63,006 bases of DNA from assembly GCA_029210945.1 (NCBI GenBank), contig JARGGH010000019.1:1-63006 (forward strand). Direction: 5' to 3'. Positions 1 through 7,814 of this stretch are shown here, one piece after another. Positions within the stretch are counted from its first letter, which is position 1, and every line of letters begins with the position of its first letter. The stretch comes from Anaerolineales bacterium (GTDB lineage Bacteria; Chloroflexota; Anaerolineae; Anaerolineales; E44-bin32). The notes beneath the pieces were generated by a model. It had not been told where the DNA came from. It was given only the letters and a program-made list of their open reading frames with translations, and searched no databases. The translations under genes and the position numbers were made by a program.

Positions 1-77
1 GGCTAGCGGTTCGTCGGATCAACGCCCGAAGAGGACTCTCACCTCCTAGCTATCGCCCATGCCGGGCGTACAAGCAA

Positions 78-102
78 ACCGGGCGCTGATTTTGCGCCCG
101 GT
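78..102 (-). terminator. Hairpin terminator behind rpsA
   Basis: A nine-base perfect stem (78-86 with 94-102) encloses a seven-base loop. On the minus strand the stem is followed by TTTGCTTG, a weak U-rich tail. It sits just past the stop of the S1 gene, so it probably ends that transcript. Confidence 0.6.
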
Positions 103-120
103 GATTTTCTGGCCTTTGAG

Positions 121-1518
121 CTATTCTTGGGAACCTTCAGGTTCCTGTTCCTCACCCGGGTCCGGGCTTACTCCTTCAGGTTCAGGCGGCAGATCAGTCT
201 GCGGTTCAGCACCTTCCTCGAGTTCGAGGCTCACCTCCAGCTCTTCCTGCGGCTCTTCCGCATCTGGGCTCTCATCAGCCGGGGTAACTTCGATCCCGTC
301 GATTGCTTCCGCCTCGATATCCTCCATCGCCGTACGCCAATCGACATCAGCAAATTCAGCCGAATCAACCTGCTTGAGGCTCAATCCGATGCGACGGCGC
401 TCGTCATCGATCTTGATCAAGCGCATCGCCACATCCTGGCCTTCCTGAAGGACTTCACGCGGGTGCTCGATATGATCATCCGATAGCTCGGAAATGTGGA
501 TCAACCCCTCGATCTCGTACTCTTCCGTGCCCTTCAGCGCTGCAAACGCACCGAACTTGGTGAGTTTGGTGATCGTGCCCTCCACCAGCTGCCCTTCTTC
601 GAACCCCTTCATCACCTTGTCCCAGGGGTCACTTGCCAGATCACGCAGTGACAGGCTAATGCGCTTGCGCTCTGCATCGACATTGAGAACCTTGACGTCG
701 ATCTCTTGCCCGACCTCGAGGATCTCGGAGGGGTTTTCAATGCGCTTCCAGGAAAGTTCGGAGATATGGATCAAGCCATCCGCGCCGCCGATATCCACAA
801 AAGCTCCAAAATCTGCCAGGCTGATCACCGTCCCCTGGCGAACCTCTCCGGGCTGCAGTTCTGAAATCAGGCGTTCCTTCAAAGCATCGCGGGCCTCGCG
901 CGAAGCGGCACGTTCAGAAAGGATCAGCCGGTTTCTGCGCTGATCAACCTCGATCACACGCGTGATGATCGGCTCACCGACCATGTCGCCCCAGCGGTCG
1001 TCCGGGGTTTCACCGTCTGAACGGCGCCGGCGGGAGATGCTCACCTGGGACGCGGGCACGAAGCCGCGCAGCCGGCCAAGCTTCACGATCAAGCCGCCCT
1101 TGTTGTAGCCATCGATCAAGCCTTCGTACGGCTCCTGGCTTTCCATGTACTCTTCGGCCTGCTGCCAGTCTTGTTCTTCTTCGGCGCGCGAAATCGACAA
1201 CAATATCGTCCCATCGCGATCGGCGGAACGGACGACATACACTTGAATCTCATCGCCAACCTCAAACCCGGAGCGTTCCTCCTCAGAGAGACGGTCGAGT
1301 TCACGGCCGAGGATGATGCCTTCCGATTTTGCCCCGACGTCAACAAGGATGTCATTTTCGCTCACCCGCGCGATCGTGCCGGTGCGAATCTCACCACGTT
1401 GAGGGGTTTCCAGTTCGTAGGATTCGGCATCCAGCAGCGCATGCATCGGATGCTCACCTATTTCGGGCCTCTCGCCAGGCATAGTTGAACCCGTTGCGAG
1501 TTTGTCATTCTGATCCAT
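121..1518 (-). CDS. rpsA: 30S ribosomal protein S1
   Basis: RNA-binding protein of the small ribosomal subunit that helps load mRNA during initiation. Four consecutive S1 (OB-fold) repeats are visible at roughly residues 40-105, 120-195, 210-280 and 295-370. The third shows the classic GAFVDIGGADGLIHISELSW signature, and the repeats carry ends such as RKRISLSLR. The last ~80 residues are an acidic, proline-rich tail. E. coli S1 has six repeats; four-repeat forms are usual in many other phyla. The open frame extends upstream to a GTG at 1536, but the ATG at 1518 is preceded by GGAG, so I chose that start. It is transcribed alone and diverges from the chelatase gene. Confidence 0.9.
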   Translation of the reverse strand: MDQNDKLATGSTMPGERPEIGEHPMHALLDAESYELETPQRGEIRTGTIARVSENDILVDVGAKSEGIILGRELDRLSEEERSGFEVGDEIQVYVVRSADRDGTILLSISRAEEEQDWQQAEEYMESQEPYEGLIDGYNKGGLIVKLGRLRGFVPASQVSISRRRRSDGETPDDRWGDMVGEPIITRVIEVDQRRNRLILSERAASREARDALKERLISELQPGEVRQGTVISLADFGAFVDIGGADGLIHISELSWKRIENPSEILEVGQEIDVKVLNVDAERKRISLSLRDLASDPWDKVMKGFEEGQLVEGTITKLTKFGAFAALKGTEEYEIEGLIHISELSDDHIEHPREVLQEGQDVAMRLIKIDDERRRIGLSLKQVDSAEFADVDWRTAMEDIEAEAIDGIEVTPADESPDAEEPQEELEVSLELEEGAEPQTDLPPEPEGVSPDPGEEQEPEGSQE

Positions 1519-1553
1519 AAATATATCGGTCTCCACTTGATGAATTGCTGGGC

Positions 1554-1582
1554 ATTATAAAAGCGAACACACGCGAAGTAAA
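1554..1582 (-). promoter_or_regulatory. Predicted promoter of rpsA
   Basis: On the minus strand TTTACT (1582-1577) and TATAAT (1559-1554) are separated by exactly 17 bases. This is a good housekeeping-sigma match and the start codon lies about 35 bases downstream. Confidence 0.6.
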
Positions 1583-1612
1583 CCTTTCACTTATACCTGT
1601 TCAGCGATACGG

Positions 1613-1618
1613 TATAAT
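1613..1618 (+). promoter_or_regulatory. -10 box of the chelatase gene
   Basis: A perfect TATAAT lies 22 bases before the ATG at 1640, with a CGGGAG ribosome-binding site at about 1624-1629 between them. I see no convincing -35 box. Confidence 0.5.
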
Positions 1619-1639
1619 CCTCGCCGGGAGCAATCACAC

Positions 1640-2752
1640 ATGGCTGAAGTGTATCCATTCACCGCAATCGTCGGACAGGAGCGCATGTTGCGCGCCCTGA
1701 TCCTGAACGCCGTCAATCCGCGCATCGGGGGTGTCTTGATCCGGGGAGAGCGCGGAACCGCAAAATCCACCGCCGCGCGCGCGCTGGCGGCGCTGCTGCC
1801 AGATGTCGAAGTGGTCGCCGATTGCCGTTTTGGCTGTGACCCCCATGACCCGGCATCGTGGTGCACGGAATGTAAGGAACGCGTGTCGCACCACGAATCA
1901 CTCCCAATAGAAACCCGCAAAACATCCTTTGTTGACCTTCCCGTTTCCGCAACCGAAGACCGTGTCGTCGGCACGCTCGATATCGAGCGCGCCATTAAAG
2001 AAGGCGAACGGCACTTTGAGCCAGGTGTGCTCGCCTCTGCAAACCGGGGGCTGCTCTACATCGATGAAGTGAACCTGCTCGATGACCACGTCGTCGATTT
2101 GCTGCTCGACTCCGCCGCGCTCGGCATGAACATCGTCGAACGTGAGGGGATCTCCTTCAGCCATCCATCACGCTACATCCTCGTCGGTACGATGAACCCC
2201 GAGGAGGGCGACTTGCGCCCTCAACTTCTGGACCGCTTTGCACTGTCCGTTCAGATACACGGCCTGCATGACGCCTACCAGAGGGTCGCGATCATGGAGC
2301 GCAACCTGGCTTACGAGAGCGATCCCGAAGGCTTCCGGGCAGCCTGGCTCGATAAGGAACGCAAACTTTCCAACGAGATCAAATCCGCGCAGGACATCCT
2401 CCAGGATGTGACCTATACAAAACGCGATCTGCTCTCGATCGCGGCGCTTACCGCAGCAATGCATGTTGACGGACACCGTGCCGACCTGGTGATTTTGAAG
2501 TCGGCCCGTGCCCACGCAGCCTTCGAAGGACGCACCGAAATTTCCGATCGCGACATCGCCATCGCCGCCGAACTCGCACTTCCCCACCGCATCAAACGCG
2601 GACCTTTTCAGCAAGCCGATGTTGGTCTGGAGGAGATACAGAATCTCATCGAGCAATTCCAACAAGATTTCAACAACGATGAACAGTTGATGGATTCACC
2701 CGGCGGCGAAGACGATCCGGATATTAAAAAAAAAGCTCCCAACCAAGCCTGA
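1640..2752 (+). CDS. chlD: Chelatase AAA+ subunit (frame-0 product of chlD)
   Basis: AAA+ ATPase of the magnesium/cobalt chelatase family (ChlI/BchI-like), which drives metal insertion into a tetrapyrrole ring together with a ChlH/CobN-type large subunit. The Walker A region reads GERGTAKSTAARAL near residue 37. A four-cysteine stretch follows (C at about residues 69-81), as in cobaltochelatase-type proteins. Walker B is LLYIDEVNLLDD near 140, and the sensor region contains GTMNPEEGDLRPQLLDRF. The frame ends at TGA 2750-2752, only 15 bases after a run of nine A. The -1 frame is open immediately downstream and encodes the rest of a ChlD protein. The 370-residue product therefore looks like a small subunit, with a fused ~690-residue product made by frameshifting. 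No other chelatase gene is in the window. Confidence 0.85.
   Translation: MAEVYPFTAIVGQERMLRALILNAVNPRIGGVLIRGERGTAKSTAARALAALLPDVEVVADCRFGCDPHDPASWCTECKERVSHHESLPIETRKTSFVDLPVSATEDRVVGTLDIERAIKEGERHFEPGVLASANRGLLYIDEVNLLDDHVVDLLLDSAALGMNIVEREGISFSHPSRYILVGTMNPEEGDLRPQLLDRFALSVQIHGLHDAYQRVAIMERNLAYESDPEGFRAAWLDKERKLSNEIKSAQDILQDVTYTKRDLLSIAALTAAMHVDGHRADLVILKSARAHAAFEGRTEISDRDIAIAAELALPHRIKRGPFQQADVGLEEIQNLIEQFQQDFNNDEQLMDSPGGEDDPDIKKKAPNQA
2726..2734 (+). other. A9 slippery site joining the two chlD frames
   Basis: Nine consecutive A encode KKK in frame 0. A one-base backward slip here moves the ribosome from frame 0 to the frame of the VWA half, which has no stop before 3711. The frame-0 stop follows at 2750-2752. 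A 10-bp hairpin with one A-G mismatch (2763-2773 with 2778-2788, loop CCGA) lies 28 bases downstream, rather far for a classical stimulator. A weak 4-bp stem (2735-2738 with 2751-2754) lies directly next to the slip site. Homopolymer indel in the assembly is the alternative. Confidence 0.7.
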
Positions 2753-3711
2753 GCGAAGATGACGCCGAGCTCTCCGAAGAGCGCGGCGACGCCGATCCCA
2801 TCCGCCAGAGCCCACCCGATTCGCTGAATGCACGCTGGTGGGAGGGCGGCGATAAGGTCAAGATCGGTGAAGATTTCGTCCCCAGAAAAATCGAGGGGAA
2901 TATCGACCGGCTAAGCCGCAAACAAGGCGGCCGACGAACTCGCACCCGCACCGACCGTAAACGTGGACGGTATATTCAGTCGCGCCCGGCGCATGAGAAA
3001 ACCAGCGATATTGCCTTCGACGCAACCTTGCGGGCAGCCGCACCTTTCCAGCGCGACCGTGAAGAGCAGCGCGAGAAGGTTGCCTTTTCAATTCTGCCTT
3101 CTGACCTGCAGCGTAAAGTCCGTGTGCGACGGGCCGCGAACCTGATCCTGTTTGTCGTCGACGCGTCGTGGTCGATGGCCGTCGCTGAACGGATGTCTGC
3201 GACCAAGGGCGCCATCCTCTCTCTGCTCACCGACGCATACCAGCGTAGAGACCGTGTGGGGCTGATCGTGTTTCAAAAAGATCGCGCCATCACCGTTTTG
3301 CCACCGACCAATTCCGTGCAGCTTGCGCAGCGCGCCCTTACCGATATACCGGTTGGCGGCAAGACCCCGCTCTCGGCCGGCCTACACCTGGCCTATGAGA
3401 TCTTCCGCAAAGAAAAGGTCCTGCACCCGGACGTGCTCCCGCTGCTGATCTTGCTCACGGATGGCGCCGGAAACGTCTCGATGGGCGATCTGCCTCCGCA
3501 GGAGGAAGCGCTCCGAATGGCCGATCGCATCCAGGAGGCGGACATCCGCTCGGTTGTCATCAACATGGAACATGCCGCCTTTGATCAAGGCCTGGCACAA
3601 AATCTGGCCGAGCACCTCGGTGGACCGTGCTACACGCTTCACAAACTGAAAGCCGAACACCTTTACCAGGCGGTGCGCAGCGAGTTGGACGACAACCACG
3701 GCGCGGCGTGA
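2734..3711 (+). CDS. chlD: VWA half of ChlD chelatase (reached by -1 frameshift)
   Basis: C-terminal part of a fused ChlI-ChlD protein, which forms the medium-subunit platform that docks the AAA+ ring to the large chelatase subunit. Read in the -1 frame from the A run, the sequence starts with an acidic linker and continues into an Arg/Lys-rich stretch (2930-2970). The family signature FDATLRAAAPFQ follows, then a von Willebrand A domain with the MIDAS motif DASWSMA (about 3163-3183) and LLTDGAGN. I see no ATG near the beginning of this frame. The only late candidate is a TTG at 3028, which would cut off the conserved linker, so independent translation is unlikely. Total fused length is about 690 residues, as expected for this family. 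Confidence 0.8.
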   Translation, partial: SSQPSLSEDDAELSEERGDADPIRQSPPDSLNARWWEGGDKVKIGEDFVPRKIEGNIDRLSRKQGGRRTRTRTDRKRGRYIQSRPAHEKTSDIAFDATLRAAAPFQRDREEQREKVAFSILPSDLQRKVRVRRAANLILFVVDASWSMAVAERMSATKGAILSLLTDAYQRRDRVGLIVFQKDRAITVLPPTNSVQLAQRALTDIPVGGKTPLSAGLHLAYEIFRKEKVLHPDVLPLLILLTDGAGNVSMGDLPPQEEALRMADRIQEADIRSVVINMEHAAFDQGLAQNLAEHLGGPCYTLHKLKAEHLYQAVRSELDDNHGAA

Positions 3712-3761
3712 ACCACAGCAAAGGCACACCTCGCCGCAGCCGCGCGCCAGGAGGTCCTGCA

Positions 3762-4169
3762 ATGACAGAAAATCTTTCCTTAACGGTCATCTTACGATCC
3801 GACTTCGACTCCGCTCTGGAGCGCGTGGTCGCGGCGTTGAAAGCCCAGGGCTTTGGTGTACTTACCCGCATCGATGTCCGTGCGACGATGAAGGAGAAAT
3901 TAGGGATCGACTTCAGACCGTACGTGATCCTGGGTGCCTGCAATCCCCCTCTCGCGCATAGAGCGCTCACCAGCGACCCCGCGATCGGCATCATGCTGCC
4001 GTGCAATGTCACGCTCGAGCAAGTCGAAGAAGATGAAGTCATCGTCTCGCTAGTTAATCCGGCAGCCATGCTGACCGCCGGGAGATTTGGCGAAAGTGAA
4101 GAACTTCTATCGGTCGGCGAAGAAGCGCGCACACGCATCCAGAACGTGGTCGCGCAGCTCGAGGATTAG
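3762..4169 (+). CDS. DUF302 family protein
   Basis: Small (135-residue) cytoplasmic protein of the DUF302 family, whose function is not firmly known. Family features visible are the N-terminal SDFDSALERVVAALKAQGFG helix, the strand LTRIDVRATMKEKLG, and the core YVILGACNPPLAHRAL with the conserved cysteine. The frame is open upstream to 3627, but the ATG at 3762 has an AGGAGG-like site about seven bases before it (3749-3755). It starts 50 bases after the chelatase stop and is probably co-transcribed. DUF302 proteins often lie near redox or metal genes, which would fit, but that link is inference. Confidence 0.8.
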   Translation: MTENLSLTVILRSDFDSALERVVAALKAQGFGVLTRIDVRATMKEKLGIDFRPYVILGACNPPLAHRALTSDPAIGIMLPCNVTLEQVEEDEVIVSLVNPAAMLTAGRFGESEELLSVGEEARTRIQNVVAQLED

Positions 4170-4212
4170 TTCACAACAAGGGGAACTTCTGGAGTGACCG
4201 CAGGATCGCAGC

Positions 4213-5451
4213 CTAAGCGTGCTCCAATTTCCGGGTAATGCGGCGGAGGCGATGTTCAATCTGATCCCACATTTGCTCCCGGCGCCAGCCTGCCGGCCAA
4301 TGGGATAGACACAAGAGGGCTTCCCGCGCCCATCCTCTCGCCTGCTCTAAATCATCCGCATGCCATTCATAGTACATCGCGAGCTCAATGCAAGGCCGGG
4401 GATCAGCAGCAGCCAGGTCGTGCCAGAGCTCCCAGCTTGAGATCGCTTCCTCCCGGCGATCTTCACGTTTCAAGTGCAGCGTGTAATGGCGCAGGGCTTC
4501 AACCTTCACATCAGCATCATCGCCCTCAAGCGCAGCCCGGTATGCCGTCCGGGCTTCTTCGCTTCTGCCGGCCCCGTGATGCCAGCGCGCTAAACCCAAC
4601 GCTTCCCCTGGCTCCAGCGCTGGGACCCCACCTTGATCATGCTTCTGCAGGATCTCAGCCGTCAAACCGACCAGGCTGAGGATGTCGACGGCGTTGTGGT
4701 AAACCACCTTGCGCATTTCGGTCACATCCCCGCTGCGCAGGTAATCCAGATACAAGCCGGGGATCAATTCGCCGGGGACATCCTCATCCGTCCGCCGCAC
4801 GTCGAGTACCTGCTGCTCGATCGTCCCGAGACGGCAGTTTGGGAGCGTCCGGCGCCATAAACGCCGTGCGGGGTAGAGCAAGTCGAAGTGCGGCCACTGA
4901 CTGAGCTGCCATCGTTTTCGCGCCCCGATGCTGTAGCGCATCTCCAGCAGCGGCACGTCAAACGCACGCCCGTTGAACGTCACAAATGCCGCCCGGCTGA
5001 GCAGATCCTGCTCCAGCGCGAGCAGCATGCTGCGCTCTTCCCCGGGATCACGCAGAAAATATTGGCGCAGTTCAAAGCCGCTGTCCGAGAAGAAACCAAT
5101 GCCAACCAGAAAAGCGATCGTCCCTGCACCGCCCACCAGTCCGGTTGTTTCGGTGTCCAGAAAGACGAGATCGGACAGGCCCACACCACCGAGCGCGGGA
5201 TCCTTGGCCACTTGCGCGGCGAATGAAGGGTGAAACCCGGAAAGGTCGCTCAGCTGACGATGACCGTGCTGGTAAGTGAATGGGTAATCAATTTCAATCC
5301 TGAAAGCAAAGCCAGCAGGGGTTTCGATCTCCCGCCCCGGCAGCTCCGTTCGCGGCGCGGAGGCCTTTCTAACAAGCCCGGGTGTGGGGCGAGCGGTCTT
5401 ACGCTGACCCAGCCGGTTAAGGCGCTTACGCAGCTTTTCGCGATCATCCAT
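4213..5451 (-). CDS. YprB-like RNase H-fold exonuclease with C-terminal helical repeats
   Basis: Predicted 3'-5' exonuclease of the DEDD superfamily (YprB type). The first acidic motif is FLDTETTGLVGG around residue 97, followed by FNGRAFDVPLLEMR and a late HNAVDILSLVGL, which together supply the DEDD metal-binding residues. Residues ~280-400 form alpha-helical, TPR-like repeats, also typical of YprB proteins. In Firmicutes yprB neighbours a DEAD/DEAH helicase; here no helicase is adjacent. The start at 5451 lies seven bases after the small upstream gene, suggesting co-transcription. Confidence 0.8.
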   Translation of the reverse strand: MDDREKLRKRLNRLGQRKTARPTPGLVRKASAPRTELPGREIETPAGFAFRIEIDYPFTYQHGHRQLSDLSGFHPSFAAQVAKDPALGGVGLSDLVFLDTETTGLVGGAGTIAFLVGIGFFSDSGFELRQYFLRDPGEERSMLLALEQDLLSRAAFVTFNGRAFDVPLLEMRYSIGARKRWQLSQWPHFDLLYPARRLWRRTLPNCRLGTIEQQVLDVRRTDEDVPGELIPGLYLDYLRSGDVTEMRKVVYHNAVDILSLVGLTAEILQKHDQGGVPALEPGEALGLARWHHGAGRSEEARTAYRAALEGDDADVKVEALRHYTLHLKREDRREEAISSWELWHDLAAADPRPCIELAMYYEWHADDLEQARGWAREALLCLSHWPAGWRREQMWDQIEHRLRRITRKLEHA

Positions 5452-5458
5452 CGTCAGA

Positions 5459-5650
5459 TCAAACCTCTGCTCGAAGTGGGATCATCCAGTCAAGAGCATC
5501 CATATCATAATCAGAAACCAATCGCGGATCGTGAGGATGCCCCGATCCGGTGAGCCACACGGATCCACTCCACGGCACCAATTTTCCCGACGCCGGTTGG
5601 TGGACTAATGTCACCCTGGCTGAATGACCTTCTGCAATACCTTCACCCAT
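5459..5650 (-). CDS. Small unknown protein, likely leaderless
   Basis: A 63-residue reading frame that I do not recognise. It is rich in Gly, Ser, His and Pro with two Trp, and has no signal peptide or membrane segment. It is supported by context. A perfect TATAAT (5667-5662 on the minus strand) ends 11 bases before its ATG, with no competing start nearby. Its stop is seven bases from the start of the exonuclease gene, so it would be the first gene of that operon. It could instead be a non-coding leader of the exonuclease gene. Confidence 0.5.
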   Translation of the reverse strand: MGEGIAEGHSARVTLVHQPASGKLVPWSGSVWLTGSGHPHDPRLVSDYDMDALDWMIPLRAEV

Positions 5651-5661
5651 GTCGGGAGAGT

Positions 5662-5667
5662 ATTATA
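5662..5667 (-). promoter_or_regulatory. -10 box of the small gene/exonuclease operon
   Basis: TATAAT on the minus strand, 11 bases before the ATG at 5650. This spacing would place the transcription start on or next to the start codon. Confidence 0.5.
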
Positions 5668-5729
5668 ACGATCGGAGACGAGAGACGGGGCACCCCTAAT
5701 GCTCATCGCTGTCTCCTCCTTTGGCGAAG

Positions 5730-5811
5730 GCCTCCGCCGGGTTTACCCCCCTCACCGCCCCGGCGGAGGCATCTTTTAACCCCAAGTGCGCAGGCCGGGC
5801 CTGCGCACTTG
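5730..5811. repeat. Two tandem GC-rich palindromes
   Basis: An 11-bp inverted repeat (5730-5740 with 5760-5770) is followed by a perfect 12-bp inverted repeat (5783-5794 with 5800-5811, loop of five). They fill the gap behind the histidine kinase gene. Neither has a U-run on the minus strand; the first has TCTTTT on the plus side. They may stop or protect transcripts, or be repeat-family copies. Confidence 0.6.
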
Positions 5812-5830
5812 ATCTTGAACATCACCTCGA

Positions 5831-7732
5831 TCAACCGGAAATCGCCGGCAGGACAACCGTGAACTTTGTGCCTTCCCCGATTTGCGAATCGACCCAGATC
5901 CTTCCCTGGTGCTGCTCCACAATCGACTTGACAATCGAAAGCCCCAAACCGGTTCCAGCCAGATCCCGGGGCACATTGCTCGCCCGAAAAAATTTATCAA
6001 AAAGGTACGGTTGATCCGAAGCCGGGATGCCTGGGCCGGTGTCGCTGACCTGCAGAATCACCTGGTCGTCTTCTGCCTCGGTGACCAGCACCACCCTTCC
6101 ACCTTCCGGAGTGTACTTGATCGCGTTATCCAGCAAATTACTGATCATCTGCCTCAAGCGCACTGGATCTCCGTATACGGCCGGAAGCGCATCTGCGATC
6201 TGCACCTGCAGCTCAACCTTGCTCGTCCTGGCCGTCGAACGCAGTCCATCCAGAGCATAGTGCGCAAGCTTTGCCAGATCGGCTTGCTCCTTGGAAGTGT
6301 CGAGGCCCGACTCGATCCTGCCGAGATCCAGCAGGTTGGTCACCAGCGCGGTGATCTGCTCCACGCTCATGAGGACACGCTCAACGAATCCGGTTTGGGC
6401 TTCGTTTAGTGGACCCGCTTGCTCGATGAGCTCGATATAACCCAGGATCGCCGTGAGCGGTGAACGCAGATCATGCGAAACGGTGGTGACGAACTCAGAC
6501 TTGATCCGATCTAACTCTTTGAAATGAGTGATGTCGTGCAGCACCACGGCCTGGCCGATATTCCGGATCGGTGAGCGAACAACATTGAACACGCGACCAT
6601 CCTCGAGTTCCAATTCGTCCTTGTATGATCCGTGTTGGTCGAAGCGTAAAAACTCGAGCAAACGTTCGTGATCGAACACCTCGGCTGCGGAGAGCCCCTC
6701 GTAATCTCCGCGCACGCCAAAGATCCGCTCGGCTGAGCTGTTAATCATCACAACTCGATTGTCCTCATCGACGACAATGACGCCGTTCTCAGTCTGAGCG
6801 AGAATCGTTTCAAGCTTGCTGCGCTCCTCTTCAGAGGCCTGGAACAGTTGCGCGTTATCAATTGCGATCGCGGCGTAGTCTGCCAATGCGGTCATCACGG
6901 CGACATCGTGCTGCTCCAATAACCGCCCGGCCTTACGGTTGTCCACCCCGAGCACACCGATGATCTTGCCGCGTGCCCGCAGAGGGACATAGATTAGCGA
7001 ATGCACCAGGTAGGCAGTCTTAATTTTTTGCGGCGAACCTTCATCGAGCAGGATCGGCTTGCCGGTTTCGATGACCTGACCGGCCAGCGAATCGCGCACG
7101 CGCAGACGGAAGGTCTTCACAAAATCTTCATCGAAATTTTTTGAGGCGCGCATGTACAGATCGCCGCCCTCAGCGTCAAGCAGAAGTAAGCTGCCCTCTT
7201 CGGCGTCAGTCAATTGAACCGCAGCTTCAACGACACGCATCAGAGTCTCATCCAGATCAAGAACTTCCGTCACCGTACGACCGATGCGGATCAAGGTTTC
7301 AAGTTCACGGACGCGCCGGCCCGATTCACTGCTGGGCCTGGTTTGGGTTTCCGGAAAAGATGGTTCTCCCTCAAGTACCGACTGAACTGCGCGCATGAGC
7401 GTATCTTGATCGAATGGTTTGATCAGGAAATCCGCCGCGCCAGAACGCATCGCCTCCACGACGAGCAGCTCCGAACGCTCGGAGGACATCATGATCACCG
7501 GCAATCCAGGCGTACGCTGCTGGATGCGCTGCAGCAATTCCAAACCATTAAGTTGTGGCATGTGGTAATCGGTGATCACCAGATCGGGGTCGTGCTGCTC
7601 GAGGTATTCCACCGCCTGGATACCATGCTTTACGCTGTGGACCTGGTAGCCTGCCGGGGAAAGCAAACTCTCCTCAATGAACTCGCGAATATCTTCATTA
7701 TCCTCAACGACCAGAATTAAAGCATCGGCCAT
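5831..7732 (-). CDS. Receiver-GAF-PAS histidine kinase
   Basis: Cytoplasmic hybrid sensor kinase of about 633 residues. Order of domains: receiver (about 5-120, with DLVITDYHMP carrying the phospho-acceptor Asp and LIKPF the conserved Lys), GAF (about 150-305), PAS (about 315-405), HisKA with VSHDLRSPLTAILGYIEL, and HATPase with NLLDNAIKYTPEGG, DTGPGIP and GTGLGLSIVKSIV. There are no membrane segments, so it senses a cytosolic ligand or partner. An ATG four codons into the longest frame (MADALILVVEDN) is chosen because it places the receiver at the usual distance from the start. It follows the receiver-GAF gene on the same strand after 82 bases and is probably co-transcribed. Confidence 0.85.
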   Translation of the reverse strand: MADALILVVEDNEDIREFIEESLLSPAGYQVHSVKHGIQAVEYLEQHDPDLVITDYHMPQLNGLELLQRIQQRTPGLPVIMMSSERSELLVVEAMRSGAADFLIKPFDQDTLMRAVQSVLEGEPSFPETQTRPSSESGRRVRELETLIRIGRTVTEVLDLDETLMRVVEAAVQLTDAEEGSLLLLDAEGGDLYMRASKNFDEDFVKTFRLRVRDSLAGQVIETGKPILLDEGSPQKIKTAYLVHSLIYVPLRARGKIIGVLGVDNRKAGRLLEQHDVAVMTALADYAAIAIDNAQLFQASEEERSKLETILAQTENGVIVVDEDNRVVMINSSAERIFGVRGDYEGLSAAEVFDHERLLEFLRFDQHGSYKDELELEDGRVFNVVRSPIRNIGQAVVLHDITHFKELDRIKSEFVTTVSHDLRSPLTAILGYIELIEQAGPLNEAQTGFVERVLMSVEQITALVTNLLDLGRIESGLDTSKEQADLAKLAHYALDGLRSTARTSKVELQVQIADALPAVYGDPVRLRQMISNLLDNAIKYTPEGGRVVLVTEAEDDQVILQVSDTGPGIPASDQPYLFDKFFRASNVPRDLAGTGLGLSIVKSIVEQHQGRIWVDSQIGEGTKFTVVLPAISG

Positions 7733-7814
7733 GACTTCCATCCGTTGACGTCCATTTCTTCATTTTGGATCGATTTCGCATGCTCAATCGCGGGGGCGCG
7801 ATTCGGGACGAGTC

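Noticed and set aside
1..60. Structured-looking sequence at the left edge (minus strand reads GAGGTGAGAGTCCTC and neighbouring pairings)
   Set aside because: It has a vague resemblance to group II intron or other structured RNA, but only ~60 bases are present and no second element supports it. No call possible.
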